NCBI RefSeq assembly: GCF_018390645.1
Contig: NZ_JAHBGC010000038.1
Location: 327,911-391,910 of the forward strand
DNA: 64,000 nt
Direction: 5' to 3'
DNA from: Ancylobacter dichloromethanicus
Lineage (GTDB): Bacteria; Pseudomonadota; Alphaproteobacteria; Rhizobiales; Xanthobacteraceae
A model generated the notes under the pieces. The model worked only from the letters and a program-made list of their open reading frames with translations, was not told the DNA's origin and did no database searches. Below are positions 37,142-45,135 of the stretch, piece after piece (position 1 is the first letter of the stretch; each line of letters opens with the position of its first letter). Made by a program: the position numbers and the translations under genes.

Positions 37142-38155
37142 TCAGCCGCTCGTCTGCTCGTGCCAGAAGCGGTCGACCTCCTGCCGGATCTCGCTGGATC
37201 CGTTCGGGTCGACGAACTGGGCCGGGTCGACCGAGGGTGCGTCCTCGACAGCCTCGCCGGAGGCGTTGAGCACAAGGGTGTTCAGCCCCGGCGTGGTGCG
37301 TAGCGACTGCCACGGCAGGGCCACCATGTCCTCGCCGATGCCGAGCACGCCGCCGCTGGAGATGATGACGTAGTGGATGCCGCCCTGCTCGGAATCCAGC
37401 ACCACATCCTCCACCGTGCCGAGCTGCTCATCCTGCAGGTTGCGAACCTCGGTGCCGGTGATGTCGGCGAGATTGATCAGCCCGGCGTCGATCTCGGTGA
37501 CGGGACGGGCGCTCACCAGACGCTGCTGGCGCCAGGAGGTGACATCGCCGGGCTCGACGCCCGCCTGCTTCAGCCGGCCGGTGTAGTCGCCATAGACGTC
37601 CTGCATCTCCGCGAGCACGGCGCTGCAGGTCTGCTGGTCGCCCCGCTGGCCAAGAACATTGGCGGCGGAATAGAGGGTGCGGATCTGGTAGGGCGGGGAG
37701 GCGATACCCCAGCTGCGGCCGCCCCAGGGCGGGCGCGGCTGCGTCACCGCGTTGTCCTGGGTGTTGGGCGCCCGCGCCGCCGGCGACTGGTTCGTCGGCA
37801 CATTATCGGCGGCGGAGGTGCGCTGGGCGGAGGTGGCGTCACTGTCGACGGCGCGCCCGCCCGGCCGCAGATCGGCCTGGGTGCCCGGGCCGCCCCAGCC
37901 GGAAAGCCAGAACCCGTCCTCGTTCATCCGGTCGTTGAAGGCGCGCAGATTGTCGAGGCATTGCCGCGCCGCCTGCCGCTGGCCGGCAGTACGCTCGCCC
38001 GATGCGCCCCTGTCCATCTGCTGGTCGCCCTGCATCCGCGCGGCGGGCGCCTGCCCGGTGGTGGACGGGGCCGGCTGGGCGAGCGCGCCGCCCGCGGCGA
38101 GGCCCAGTATCGAGGTGGCTGCAGCCGCGCGTAGCATGTTTCGGTTCATCATCAT
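37142..38155 (-). CDS. Exported PRC-barrel domain protein
   Basis: A 337-residue protein with a signal peptide cleaved near GGALAQPA. The middle is low-complexity (Gln, Ala, Pro, Asp, Asn) and includes a QAARQCLDNLRAFNDRM segment. A PRC-barrel domain occupies about residues 215-290 (LINLADITGTEVRNLQDEQL, GTVEDVVLDSEQGGIHYVII, GEDMVALPW), a fold used in RNA maturation and photosynthetic reaction-centre proteins and in many periplasmic proteins of unknown role. Three consecutive ATGs open the gene (38155, 38152, 38149) behind an AAGGAG; the first is taken. No function can be assigned. Confidence 0.82.
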   Translation of the reverse strand: MMMNRNMLRAAAATSILGLAAGGALAQPAPSTTGQAPAARMQGDQQMDRGASGERTAGQRQAARQCLDNLRAFNDRMNEDGFWLSGWGGPGTQADLRPGGRAVDSDATSAQRTSAADNVPTNQSPAARAPNTQDNAVTQPRPPWGGRSWGIASPPYQIRTLYSAANVLGQRGDQQTCSAVLAEMQDVYGDYTGRLKQAGVEPGDVTSWRQQRLVSARPVTEIDAGLINLADITGTEVRNLQDEQLGTVEDVVLDSEQGGIHYVIISSGGVLGIGEDMVALPWQSLRTTPGLNTLVLNASGEAVEDAPSVDPAQFVDPNGSSEIRQEVDRFWHEQTSG

Positions 38156-38281
38156 ATGTCTCCTTGGGTGTAGCGACAGGTCGCCGCCAGGGAGGCATTC
38201 GAGATCCAACGCTTTGGTCGCTAACGATAATCAAGAATGCCGGTGAATGTTCGGGGAACCGGCGGGAGGGCGCGAGGCGCC

Positions 38282-38480
38282 TCAGGGGCGTACGATCACG
38301 CCGCAGGCGATGCGGTTGCCGGCGTTTCCGGCCGGCTGGCTGGCATAGTCGTCCGGCCCGGCGTGGAGGACCGGCGCCGAGCCGTCATCGTCGAACAGGG
38401 TGCCGGGATCGAGCGTCACATCGGTGCGCCGTTTCTGCGCTTCGTTCAGTGGGCCAACGTTGGGGAAGGCGCCCTGTTCC
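38282..38480 (-). pseudogene. Remnant of a Cu/Zn superoxide dismutase (C-terminal part only)
   Basis: The last 45-50 codons of this frame read LFDDDGSAPVLHAGPDDYAS followed by QPAGNAGNRIACGVI, which is the C-terminal end of a bacterial periplasmic SodC. It keeps the metal-site Asp/His neighbourhood, the conserved cysteine and the GNAG-R-ACGVI signature. The N-terminal two thirds, with the copper ligands (H-x-H and the loop carrying the other histidines), are absent; upstream the frame enters the neighbouring methyltransferase on the same strand in another frame. An eight-A run at 38480-38487 sits near the break. It looks like a deletion remnant. The residues between about 38430 and 38480 are not clearly SodC. 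Confidence 0.6.
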
Positions 38481-38526
38481 GAAAAAAAAGCGGTCGTTCG
38501 CCGCCGACGGGCAGCAGCAGGGCGCC

Positions 38527-39189
38527 TCAGCGCCGCGGGCGCCAGACGCTGGTGGCCTTGATCTCCGCATCCTCCAGCTCGCGCGACACCGGGACGGCAT
38601 AGTCCGCCACCTTTTCCAGCCGCCCGCGCGGCAGGTAGGAGCGGCCGGGATCGCCGATCCACACCTCGGCCCCGGCGGATTGGAGGGTCTCCAGCCAGGC
38701 GAAGACCTTGGTCGCGAGGTCGCGCTCATAGGCGATGTCGCCGGCGAGCACCACGTCCCACCCGCCTTGCGTGCCGATCACGTCGGCGGCCACCACCGTC
38801 AGCGGCGCGACGCCGTTCTCGGCCGCGTTCAGCGCGGTGGCGGCATGGGCGAACGGGTCGATGTCGGCGCAGGTGACGCAGGCCGCGCCGGCCTTGCAGG
38901 CGGCGATGCCGACGAGGCCGGAGCCGGCGGCGAAATCCAGCACCCGCTTGCCGCGCACGATCCCGGGATGGTCCAGCACATGGCGGGCCAGCGCCTGCCC
39001 GCCGGCCCAGGCGAAGGCCCAGAACGGCGGGGGCAGGCCGATCTTGCCCAGCTCCTCCTCGGTGCGCTGCCAGATCGGCAGCGATTCGGCGGCGAGGTGG
39101 AGGACGATCTCGGGCACCAGCGGCGGGGCCAGAAGGCGGGTTTCGGCGCGGATGAAGGCGGTGGGATCGGCGATGACGCGCGGCGTCAC
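38527..39189 (-). CDS. SAM-dependent methyltransferase (PrmA/ETFBKMT-like)
   Basis: A 220-residue class I methyltransferase. Motif I is DFAAGSGLVGIAACKAG, followed by an acidic DIDPFA at the end of the second strand and GDIAYE at motif IV. The preceding PPFWAFAWAGGQALARH is typical of the group near ribosomal protein L11 methyltransferase and ETF-beta lysine methyltransferase. The GTG at 39189 overlaps the EVE gene stop (GTGA), so translation is coupled. Target is not identifiable, but a protein or small nitrogenous substrate is likely from the family. Confidence 0.85.
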   Translation of the reverse strand: MTPRVIADPTAFIRAETRLLAPPLVPEIVLHLAAESLPIWQRTEEELGKIGLPPPFWAFAWAGGQALARHVLDHPGIVRGKRVLDFAAGSGLVGIAACKAGAACVTCADIDPFAHAATALNAAENGVAPLTVVAADVIGTQGGWDVVLAGDIAYERDLATKVFAWLETLQSAGAEVWIGDPGRSYLPRGRLEKVADYAVPVSRELEDAEIKATSVWRPRR

Positions 39190-39605
39190 CGTGTGCCGCC
39201 CGCCATCTCCAGCACGATGTCCCATTCGGCGTCGGTGACCGGCTGCACCGACAGGCGGGAGAATTTCATCAGCGCCATCTCGGCGAGGCGCGGCTCGGTC
39301 TTGACGGCGGCCAGCGAGACCGGGTTCTTCAGCGCGGTCACGGCCTTGAGGTTGACCATGACGAAGATGCCCTTGGGATCGCTGGGGTCGGGATAGGCTT
39401 CCTTGATCACCTCGACGATGCCGACGATCTCCTTGCCCTCGTTGGAGTGGTAGAAGAAGCCCCGGTCGCCGAGCTTCATGGCGAGGAGCTGCTGCTTGGC
39501 GAGGTGGTTGCGCACGCCGTCCCAATGCGTGCCCTTGGCCCCGGCCGCGACCTGCATTTCCCAGGACCATTTGAACGGTTCGGACTTGTAGAGCCAGTGC
39601 GCCAT
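39186..39605 (-). CDS. EVE-domain protein
   Basis: A 139-residue single EVE domain (PUA-like fold). Typical segments are MAHWLYKSEPFKWSW, WDGVRNHLAKQQLLAMKLGD, RGFFYHSNEGKEIVGIVEV and the C-terminal FSRLSVQPVTDAEW. EVE domains read modified bases and some act in restriction of modified DNA or in RNA metabolism; standalone bacterial EVE proteins have no settled role. It sits one base after gpsA and overlaps the methyltransferase start, so it belongs to a tight four-gene operon tsaD-gpsA-EVE-methyltransferase. Confidence 0.9.
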   Translation of the reverse strand: MAHWLYKSEPFKWSWEMQVAAGAKGTHWDGVRNHLAKQQLLAMKLGDRGFFYHSNEGKEIVGIVEVIKEAYPDPSDPKGIFVMVNLKAVTALKNPVSLAAVKTEPRLAEMALMKFSRLSVQPVTDAEWDIVLEMAGGTR

Positions 39606-39606
39606 C

Positions 39607-40596
39607 TCACGCTTCCGCTTTCTGGGGGCGGGCCAGCAGCGACCCGATCGCCTGTTCGATATCGCTGCGCCCGGCCAGCACCGCCTCGACGGCGCGGGCG
39701 ATCGGCATGTCGACGCCGCGCCCGTCGGCCATCGCCACCAGCACGCCGGCGGTGAGCGCGCCCTCGGCCAGCCGGCCGGGCGGGTGCAGCCCCTCGTCCT
39801 GCCCGAGGCTGAGGCCGAGCGCATAGTTGCGCGACTGGGCGGTGGAGCAGGTGAGGATGAGATCGCCGAGGCCCGACAGGCCGGTCAGCGTTTCCGCCTG
39901 CGCGCCGAACGCCTTGCCGAAGCGCATCAGCTCGGCGAAGCCGCGCGCGATCAGCGCCGCGCCGGCGCTGGCCCCGAGCCGGCGCCCGCCGACGATGCCG
40001 GCGGCGATGGCCAGCACGTTCTTGGCCGCGCCGCCGATCTCGACGCCGCGCACATCGCGGCTGTGATAGAGCCGGAACGAGGCCGAGCCGAGCGCGGCGG
40101 CCAGCGCCCCGGCGACCTCGATCTCGCGCGCGGCCAGGGTGACGGCGGTGGGCAGGCCGGCGGCGACGTCGGCGGCGAAGCTCGGGCCGGAAAGGATGGC
40201 GGGCAGCGCGGCGGGGCAGGCCTGCGCCAGCACCTGCGTCATGAACAGCGAGGTGCCGCGCTCGATGCCCTTGGCGCAGGTCACCACCGGGGTGCCGGCG
40301 GCGAGATGCGGCGCGAGCGCGGCGGCCACGGCACGGCTCGCCTGCGCCGGTACCACCAGCAGGATGGCGTCGGCGCCGGCCAGCGCCGCCAGATCGGCGG
40401 TCGGCTCAACGCCGGGGGCGAGGGCGACGCCCGGCAGGTGGGCGGGATTGGCGCGGGTGCGCCGGAGCGTCTCGACCAGCGCGGCGTCGCGTCCCCAGAG
40501 CAGAACCTCGCGGCCGGCGCGGGCGCTCGCATTGGCGAGCGCGGTGCCCCAGGCGCCGGCGCCGACGACGCCGATGGACGCGAACCGGGCGGACAT
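39607..40596 (-). CDS. gpsA: NAD(P)-dependent glycerol-3-phosphate dehydrogenase
   Basis: A 329-residue enzyme making sn-glycerol 3-phosphate for phospholipids. Cofactor motif [13 protein letters not shown] opens the protein; the LSGPSFA and AKGIE motifs and the catalytic lysine region [14 protein letters not shown] are intact, with [13 protein letters not shown] in the C-terminal domain. The start codon overlaps the tsaD stop (TGATG). Part of the tsaD operon. Confidence 0.95.
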   Translation of the reverse strand: MSARFASIGVVGAGAWGTALANASARAGREVLLWGRDAALVETLRRTRANPAHLPGVALAPGVEPTADLAALAGADAILLVVPAQASRAVAAALAPHLAAGTPVVTCAKGIERGTSLFMTQVLAQACPAALPAILSGPSFAADVAAGLPTAVTLAAREIEVAGALAAALGSASFRLYHSRDVRGVEIGGAAKNVLAIAAGIVGGRRLGASAGAALIARGFAELMRFGKAFGAQAETLTGLSGLGDLILTCSTAQSRNYALGLSLGQDEGLHPPGRLAEGALTAGVLVAMADGRGVDMPIARAVEAVLAGRSDIEQAIGSLLARPQKAEA

Positions 40597-41795
40597 CAGC
40601 CGCCAAGCCCCGCCGGGTCGCCAAGCCCCGCCGGGTCGGCACCGCCCGCCGGGGCAGCCTGCCCCGCAGCATCGGTGGGGTCGGCGGGCGCCGCAGGGTC
40701 CGCGAACGCTGCCGCGCTGGCCAGCGCCGCGGCGCCGACGGCCGCGCCCTTCGCCTCCACCTCGGCCAGCGGCCAGCGGGCGCGTGGCGAGACGTCGAGG
40801 CCGTCATGGAGGCCGCGCGCCAGCCTTTCCGCGCCGGCCCAGGCGATCATCGCGCCATTGTCGGTGCACAGTTCCGGCGGCGGCACGGCGAGGCGGGTGC
40901 CGCCATCGGCCGCCACCTTGTGCAGCACGCGGCGCACCGCCTGGTTGGCGCCGACGCCGCCGGCGAGCACCAGCGCGGAGGGCTTCAGCCCCTTCTGGCG
41001 CATCACCCGCAGGGCGCAGCGCACCCGGTCGGAGAGAATGTCGACGATGGCCGCCTGGAACGAGGCGCAGAGGTCGTTCACGTCCTCTTCGCTCAGCGGG
41101 GCGATCTTCAGCGCCTCGATCCGCACCGCGGTCTTGAGCCCGGAAAGCGAGAAATCCGGCACCGGCTTGCCGTGCAGCGGGCGCGGCAGGGCGAAGCGGC
41201 CGGGATCGCCCTTCAGCGCCGCCCGCTCCACCGCCGGGCCGCCGGGATAGGGCAGGCCGAGCATCTTGGCGGTCTTGTCGAACGCCTCGCCGATGGCGTC
41301 GTCCATGGTGCCGCCGAGCTTGGCGTATTCGCCGATGCCGGTGACGGCGACGAGCTGGGTGTGGCCGCCCGAGACCAGCAGCAGCAGGAACGGGAACGGC
41401 ACCTTGTCGGTCAGCCGCGCGGTCAGCGCATGCGCCTCCAGATGGTTGACGGCGATGAGCGGCTTGCGTGTCGCCAGCGCCAGCGCCTTGGCGGTGGTGA
41501 GGCCGACGATGACGCCGCCGATGAGGCCGGGGCCGGCGGCGGCGGCGATGCCGTCGAGCTCCGCAAGCGCGAGGCCGGAGGCGCGCAGCGCCCGCGCGAT
41601 CACATGGTCGAGAATCTCGACATGGGCGCGGGAGGCGATCTCCGGCACCACGCCGCCATAGGCGGCATGGTCTTCGGTCTGCGAGTGGACGATGTTGGAC
41701 AGGATCGTGCCGGTGCCGTCGGCGCGGCGGCGCACGACCGCGGCGGCGGTTTCGTCGCAGGTGGTCTCGATCCCGAGCAGGAGAAGATCGCGCAT
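40596..41795 (-). CDS. tsaD: tRNA N6-threonylcarbamoyladenosine synthase subunit TsaD
   Basis: A 399-residue ASKHA-fold protein that transfers threonylcarbamoyl to A37 of ANN-decoding tRNAs. [13 protein letters not shown] opens the fold; the metal-binding HLEAH (within [13 protein letters not shown]), the ATP motif [12 protein letters not shown] and [12 protein letters not shown] are present. Most TsaD proteins are 335-365 residues; this one carries an extra Ala/Pro/Gly tail ([34 protein letters not shown]) partly encoded by an 18-bp tandem duplication at 40601-40636. The start at 41795 is fixed by homology. First gene of the operon ending with the methyltransferase. Confidence 0.95.
   Translation of the reverse strand: MRDLLLLGIETTCDETAAAVVRRRADGTGTILSNIVHSQTEDHAAYGGVVPEIASRAHVEILDHVIARALRASGLALAELDGIAAAAGPGLIGGVIVGLTTAKALALATRKPLIAVNHLEAHALTARLTDKVPFPFLLLLVSGGHTQLVAVTGIGEYAKLGGTMDDAIGEAFDKTAKMLGLPYPGGPAVERAALKGDPGRFALPRPLHGKPVPDFSLSGLKTAVRIEALKIAPLSEEDVNDLCASFQAAIVDILSDRVRCALRVMRQKGLKPSALVLAGGVGANQAVRRVLHKVAADGGTRLAVPPPELCTDNGAMIAWAGAERLARGLHDGLDVSPRARWPLAEVEAKGAAVGAAALASAAAFADPAAPADPTDAAGQAAPAGGADPAGLGDPAGLGG
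40601..40636. repeat. 18-bp tandem duplication in the 3' end of tsaD
   Basis: CGCCAAGCCCCGCCGGGT occurs twice in a row (40601-40618 and 40619-40636) and encodes DPAGLG twice at the extreme C-terminus of TsaD. Confidence 0.85.
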
Positions 41796-41840
41796 TGACT
41801 TTATAGGGTTGGACAGTGAACTGAGCCGGCACCGAACCGC

Positions 41841-41912
41841 TTGTGGCCCGACCGTATCATCCGGCTTGGCGATGATACGGCCATGTCGGGCCACAAAATA
41901 TTGATATTGTGG
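41841..41912. promoter_or_regulatory. Long bulged hairpin with a competing arm between tsaD and hemC
   Basis: TTGTGGCCCGAC (41841-41852) pairs with GTCGGGCCACAA (41885-41896), 12 bp perfect. Inside it, CGTATCATC (41853-41861) pairs with GATGATACG (41871-41879), 9 bp perfect, leaving a 5-base bulge (41880-41884) and a 9-base loop. A second TTGTGG at 41907-41912 could pair instead with CCACAA (41891-41896), so alternative folds are possible. It lies in the divergent promoter gap, 46 bp before tsaD and 60 bp before hemC. Confidence 0.75.
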
Positions 41913-41971
41913 ACAAAACCCGACATCTGACCGCATTTGCCGGAATTTACCCACTAGCATCGCAGGACCGC

Positions 41972-42901
41972 ATGACGCAATCGCTTCCCAAACTCCGGCT
42001 CGGCACGCGCGGCAGCCCGCTGGCGCTCTGGCAGGCGCATGCGGTGCGCGATGCCCTGCTGAAGGCGCATCGCTGGCCGGACGAGGCCGTGGAGGTGCAG
42101 GTGATCCGCACCACCGGCGACGCCATCACCGACCGGGCGCTCTCCGAGGCCGGCGGCAAGGGGCTGTTCACCAAGGAACTGGAAGAGGCGCTGCGCGACC
42201 GGCGCATCGACCTCGCCGTGCATTCGGCCAAGGACATGCCGACCCGCCTGCCGGACGGGCTGCACCTCGTCGGCTACCTGCCGCGCGCGGATGTGCGCGA
42301 CGCGCTGATCCTGCGCGAGGGGGTGGCGCTGCGCGACCTCCGGCCGGGCGCCCGGGTCGGCACCGCCTCGCTACGGCGCGAGGCGCAACTGCGCCGGCTG
42401 CGGCCGGACCTCGACGTCGCGCTGCTGCGCGGCAATGTGCATACGCGCCTCGCCAAGGTAGAGAGCGGCGAGTTCGACGGCACGCTGCTCGCCTATGCCG
42501 GCCTCAGCCGCCTCGGGCTTGCCGACAAGGTGAGCTCGGTGCTGGAGACGGCGGACTTCCTGCCTGCCGTGGGGCAGGGGGCGGTGGCGATCGAGACCCG
42601 CTTCGGCGACATCGCGGTGGATGCGCTGGTGGTGCCCGTGGTGTGCCCGGCGACCGGGCTGGCGCTGCGGGTGGAGCGGGCTTATCTGGGCGAACTCGAC
42701 GGCTCCTGCCGCACGCCGATCGGCGGGCTGGCGCGGCTGGAGGGCGACGAGATCCAGTTTCGCGGCGTCGTGCTCGCCCCGGACGGCTCGCGCCATTACG
42801 AGATCGTGCGCTACGGGCCGATCAACCGCGCGCTGGAGCTGGGCATCGCGGCGGGCAAGGAGATGCGCGCCATGGTGCCCCCCGACCTTCTTCCGCACTG
42901 A
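41972..42901 (+). CDS. hemC: Porphobilinogen deaminase (hydroxymethylbilane synthase)
   Basis: A 309-residue heme-pathway enzyme that polymerises four porphobilinogens. The dipyrromethane cofactor attaches to C246 in [11 protein letters not shown]; the substrate-site loop [10 protein letters not shown] and RRxxQL-type [13 protein letters not shown] are conserved. The ATG at 41972 fits the family; the in-frame upstream codon at 41909 is in the regulatory region. The first gene of a block with hemD, a Mic60-like gene and hemY. Confidence 0.95.
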   Translation: MTQSLPKLRLGTRGSPLALWQAHAVRDALLKAHRWPDEAVEVQVIRTTGDAITDRALSEAGGKGLFTKELEEALRDRRIDLAVHSAKDMPTRLPDGLHLVGYLPRADVRDALILREGVALRDLRPGARVGTASLRREAQLRRLRPDLDVALLRGNVHTRLAKVESGEFDGTLLAYAGLSRLGLADKVSSVLETADFLPAVGQGAVAIETRFGDIAVDALVVPVVCPATGLALRVERAYLGELDGSCRTPIGGLARLEGDEIQFRGVVLAPDGSRHYEIVRYGPINRALELGIAAGKEMRAMVPPDLLPH

Positions 42902-42903
42902 AG

Positions 42904-43608
42904 ATGCGCGTGCTGGTGACACGGCCGCAGCCGGACGCGCAGGCCACCGCCGCGCGGCTTCGGCAGGCCGGGCATGCGGTGATGGTCGACCCCATGCTCG
43001 CGGTCGAGGCGCTGCCCGAGGCGCGCCTGCCGGCCGGCGGCTTCGACGCGGTGGCGCTGACCAGCGTGAACGGCGCCCGGCTGCTGGGCGCGCGGGTGGA
43101 GCTTTCCGCGCTCGCCTCCCTGCCGCTCTATGCGGTCGGCCGGCGCACGGCGGCGGCGGCGCCGCGCGCGTTCGCCGAGGTGCACATCGCCGGCGGTGAC
43201 GGCGCCGCGCTGGCCGATCTGCTGCGGACCCGACTGCCCCGGGGGGCGCGGCTGCTCTATGTCGCGGGCGAGGAGCGGGCGGTGGACCTCGGGGCGGTGC
43301 TGGCGGGGGACGGCATTTCCACCGAACTTTTCGTGATCTACCGGGCCGTTCCGGCTGCCGGGCTGGCGCCGGAAACCGTGGTGGCGGCGCGGGAGCGGCG
43401 GATTGACGCCGCGTTCCATTTTTCGCCACGCACCGCCGCGACGCTGGCGCAGCGGGCCGAGGCGGCCGGGGTATCGGCGTGTTTTCGCCATGTGGAGCAT
43501 TTGTGCTTCTCGGCCAATGTGGCGGCGCCGCTCACCGCCGCCGGCTGGCCGACCCGCATCGCCGCCAAGCCGACCGAGGACGGGCTGTTCGACCTGCTCG
43601 CCCGGTAA
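42904..43608 (+). CDS. hemD: Uroporphyrinogen-III synthase
   Basis: A 234-residue HemD: two alpha/beta domains closing hydroxymethylbilane into uroporphyrinogen III. VTRPQPDAQATAARL opens the protein; AVALTSVNGAR is the first hinge region and FHFSPRTAATL and AAKPTEDGLFDLL the C-terminal conserved motifs. HemD is a poorly conserved family, but context (two bases after hemC) is decisive. The ATG at 42904 is chosen accordingly. Confidence 0.9.
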   Translation: MRVLVTRPQPDAQATAARLRQAGHAVMVDPMLAVEALPEARLPAGGFDAVALTSVNGARLLGARVELSALASLPLYAVGRRTAAAAPRAFAEVHIAGGDGAALADLLRTRLPRGARLLYVAGEERAVDLGAVLAGDGISTELFVIYRAVPAAGLAPETVVAARERRIDAAFHFSPRTAATLAQRAEAAGVSACFRHVEHLCFSANVAAPLTAAGWPTRIAAKPTEDGLFDLLAR

Positions 43609-43704
43609 ACCATCGCGGCCTCCCGAGGTTGCGGCGCGGGGGCGGGCGGTCTATCCCGGGAACCAGGGGCCGGCCCGGCGCTTTATCAAGGCAGAGGTAA
43701 GGAC

Positions 43705-45135
43705 GTGGCGACAGACGATCCGAACAAGGCCGCTGAGGACAAGCCGGAGGCTGGCGCCAAGCCCGCGCGCCGCAAGCCGCCGACGCTCGACCTTTCCGCG
43801 CGGGAAGTGCCCCCCGAGGCGCCCCCCCAGGAACCAGCGCCGGTTTCCGACGACCTGGCAACAAATGAGGTCGCCTCGGGCCCCGTTGCGCCGGACGCGC
43901 CAAAGATGGACGCGCCCAGGACGGCAGCGCCGGAATCGGGCGGTCCGGATGCCGCCCCGCCGCGGGACGAGGTGCCGGTGCTCGACGCCACGCCGGAGGC
44001 ATCCGGGACGACGAACGAGCCGGCGACCGATGCCCGGCCCGACGAACCGCCGGAGCCGGTTCATCCCGTTTCGCCGCCGGCCGAACCGCGCCCGGCGCGC
44101 ACGCTCGGCCTGTTCGGCACGTTGCTGGTGGCGTTGCTTTCCGGCGTGATCGGCGCTGGCTTCGCGCTGGCGGTGGTATCCGCCTTCTCCAGCGCCGAAC
44201 AGAATATCGACGCGATCACCGAACTGGAGGCCCGCGCGCTCGACCTGCGCCAGCGGGTCGAAGTGCTGGAAGCGCGCTCCGGCGACGCGGCGGCGGCGCC
44301 TTCCGCCGGCCTCGCGGCGCCGGCCGAGCTGGCGACCCGGCTCGACGCGCTGGAGAGCGGCCTCGATGCGCTCGGCAGGAAGGTCGACACGCTGCCCGCC
44401 ACGCCCTCCGGCGGTGGCGCGGCGGCCTCGCCCGACGAGGTGGCTGCCGTGAAGGGGCAGGTCGAGGCGCTGGAGCAGCGGGTGGCGGCGATTCCGCCCC
44501 CGCCCCCGCCTCCTCCGGCCGCCGCGTCTCCCGCCGATCTCGACGCCGCCAATGCCCGCCTCACGGCGCTGGAGGACAAGCTCGGCGCCGCCACGGCGGC
44601 GCAGCGCGAAAGCGGGCAGGGCGCGGCGCAGCTCGTGGTCCTGGGCACGCTGCGCGAGGCGGTGGCCGCCGGCCGCCCCTTCGCCACCGAACTCAAGGCC
44701 GCGCAGTCGCTGCTCGGCGGGGAGGGAGCGCCGCTCGCCGCGCTTGAATCCAGTGCGGCGGAGGGTTTCGCCAGCGGTCCGGCGCTCGCCGCCCGGCTGC
44801 GCGAGGTCACCGCGCCGGCGCCGGCCACGGGAGCCGCGCCCGAGGCGGCGGCGGATGAGGGGTTCGTCGCCAGGCTGCTGCATGGCGCGCAGAAGCTCGT
44901 CACCATCCGCCGTTCCGAGGACGCGGCGGCCTCGCCCGATCTCGCCAAGGCCGAAGCGGCGCTGGCGCAGGGCGATTTCGACGGTGGGCGGGCGGCGATC
45001 GCCGCGCTGCCCGAGGCCGAGCGCAGCGCGGCGCAGCCGGTGCTCGCGGTGCTCGACGCAAGGCAGAGCGCGCTCGCCACCATCGCCGAGCTCGACCGGC
45101 GCGTGCTCGCCACACTCGCGGGAGGGGCCCAGTGA
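43705..45135 (+). CDS. Mitofilin/Mic60-like inner-membrane protein
   Basis: A 476-residue protein with the layout of alphaproteobacterial Mic60: a disordered, Pro/Ala/acidic N-terminus, one membrane helix (about residues 133-156, TLGLFGTLLVALLSGVIGAG), a coiled-coil region with heptads and a run of prolines (PPPPPPPPAAA), and a C-terminal mitofilin-type domain (LVVLGTLREAVAAGRPFATEL to ARLREV). It lies between hemD and hemY, its known neighbourhood in this class. In mitochondria Mic60 organises cristae junctions; bacterial homologues shape intracytoplasmic or inner membranes. The GTG at 43705 has AGGTAAGGA upstream and the stop overlaps hemY (GTGA). Confidence 0.85.
   Translation: MATDDPNKAAEDKPEAGAKPARRKPPTLDLSAREVPPEAPPQEPAPVSDDLATNEVASGPVAPDAPKMDAPRTAAPESGGPDAAPPRDEVPVLDATPEASGTTNEPATDARPDEPPEPVHPVSPPAEPRPARTLGLFGTLLVALLSGVIGAGFALAVVSAFSSAEQNIDAITELEARALDLRQRVEVLEARSGDAAAAPSAGLAAPAELATRLDALESGLDALGRKVDTLPATPSGGGAAASPDEVAAVKGQVEALEQRVAAIPPPPPPPPAAASPADLDAANARLTALEDKLGAATAAQRESGQGAAQLVVLGTLREAVAAGRPFATELKAAQSLLGGEGAPLAALESSAAEGFASGPALAARLREVTAPAPATGAAPEAAADEGFVARLLHGAQKLVTIRRSEDAAASPDLAKAEAALAQGDFDGGRAAIAALPEAERSAAQPVLAVLDARQSALATIAELDRRVLATLAGGAQ

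Noticed and set aside
41909..41971. An N-terminal extension of HemC from an upstream in-frame start.
   Set aside because: It starts at the edge of the hairpin region and has no homology; the conserved protein starts at 41972.
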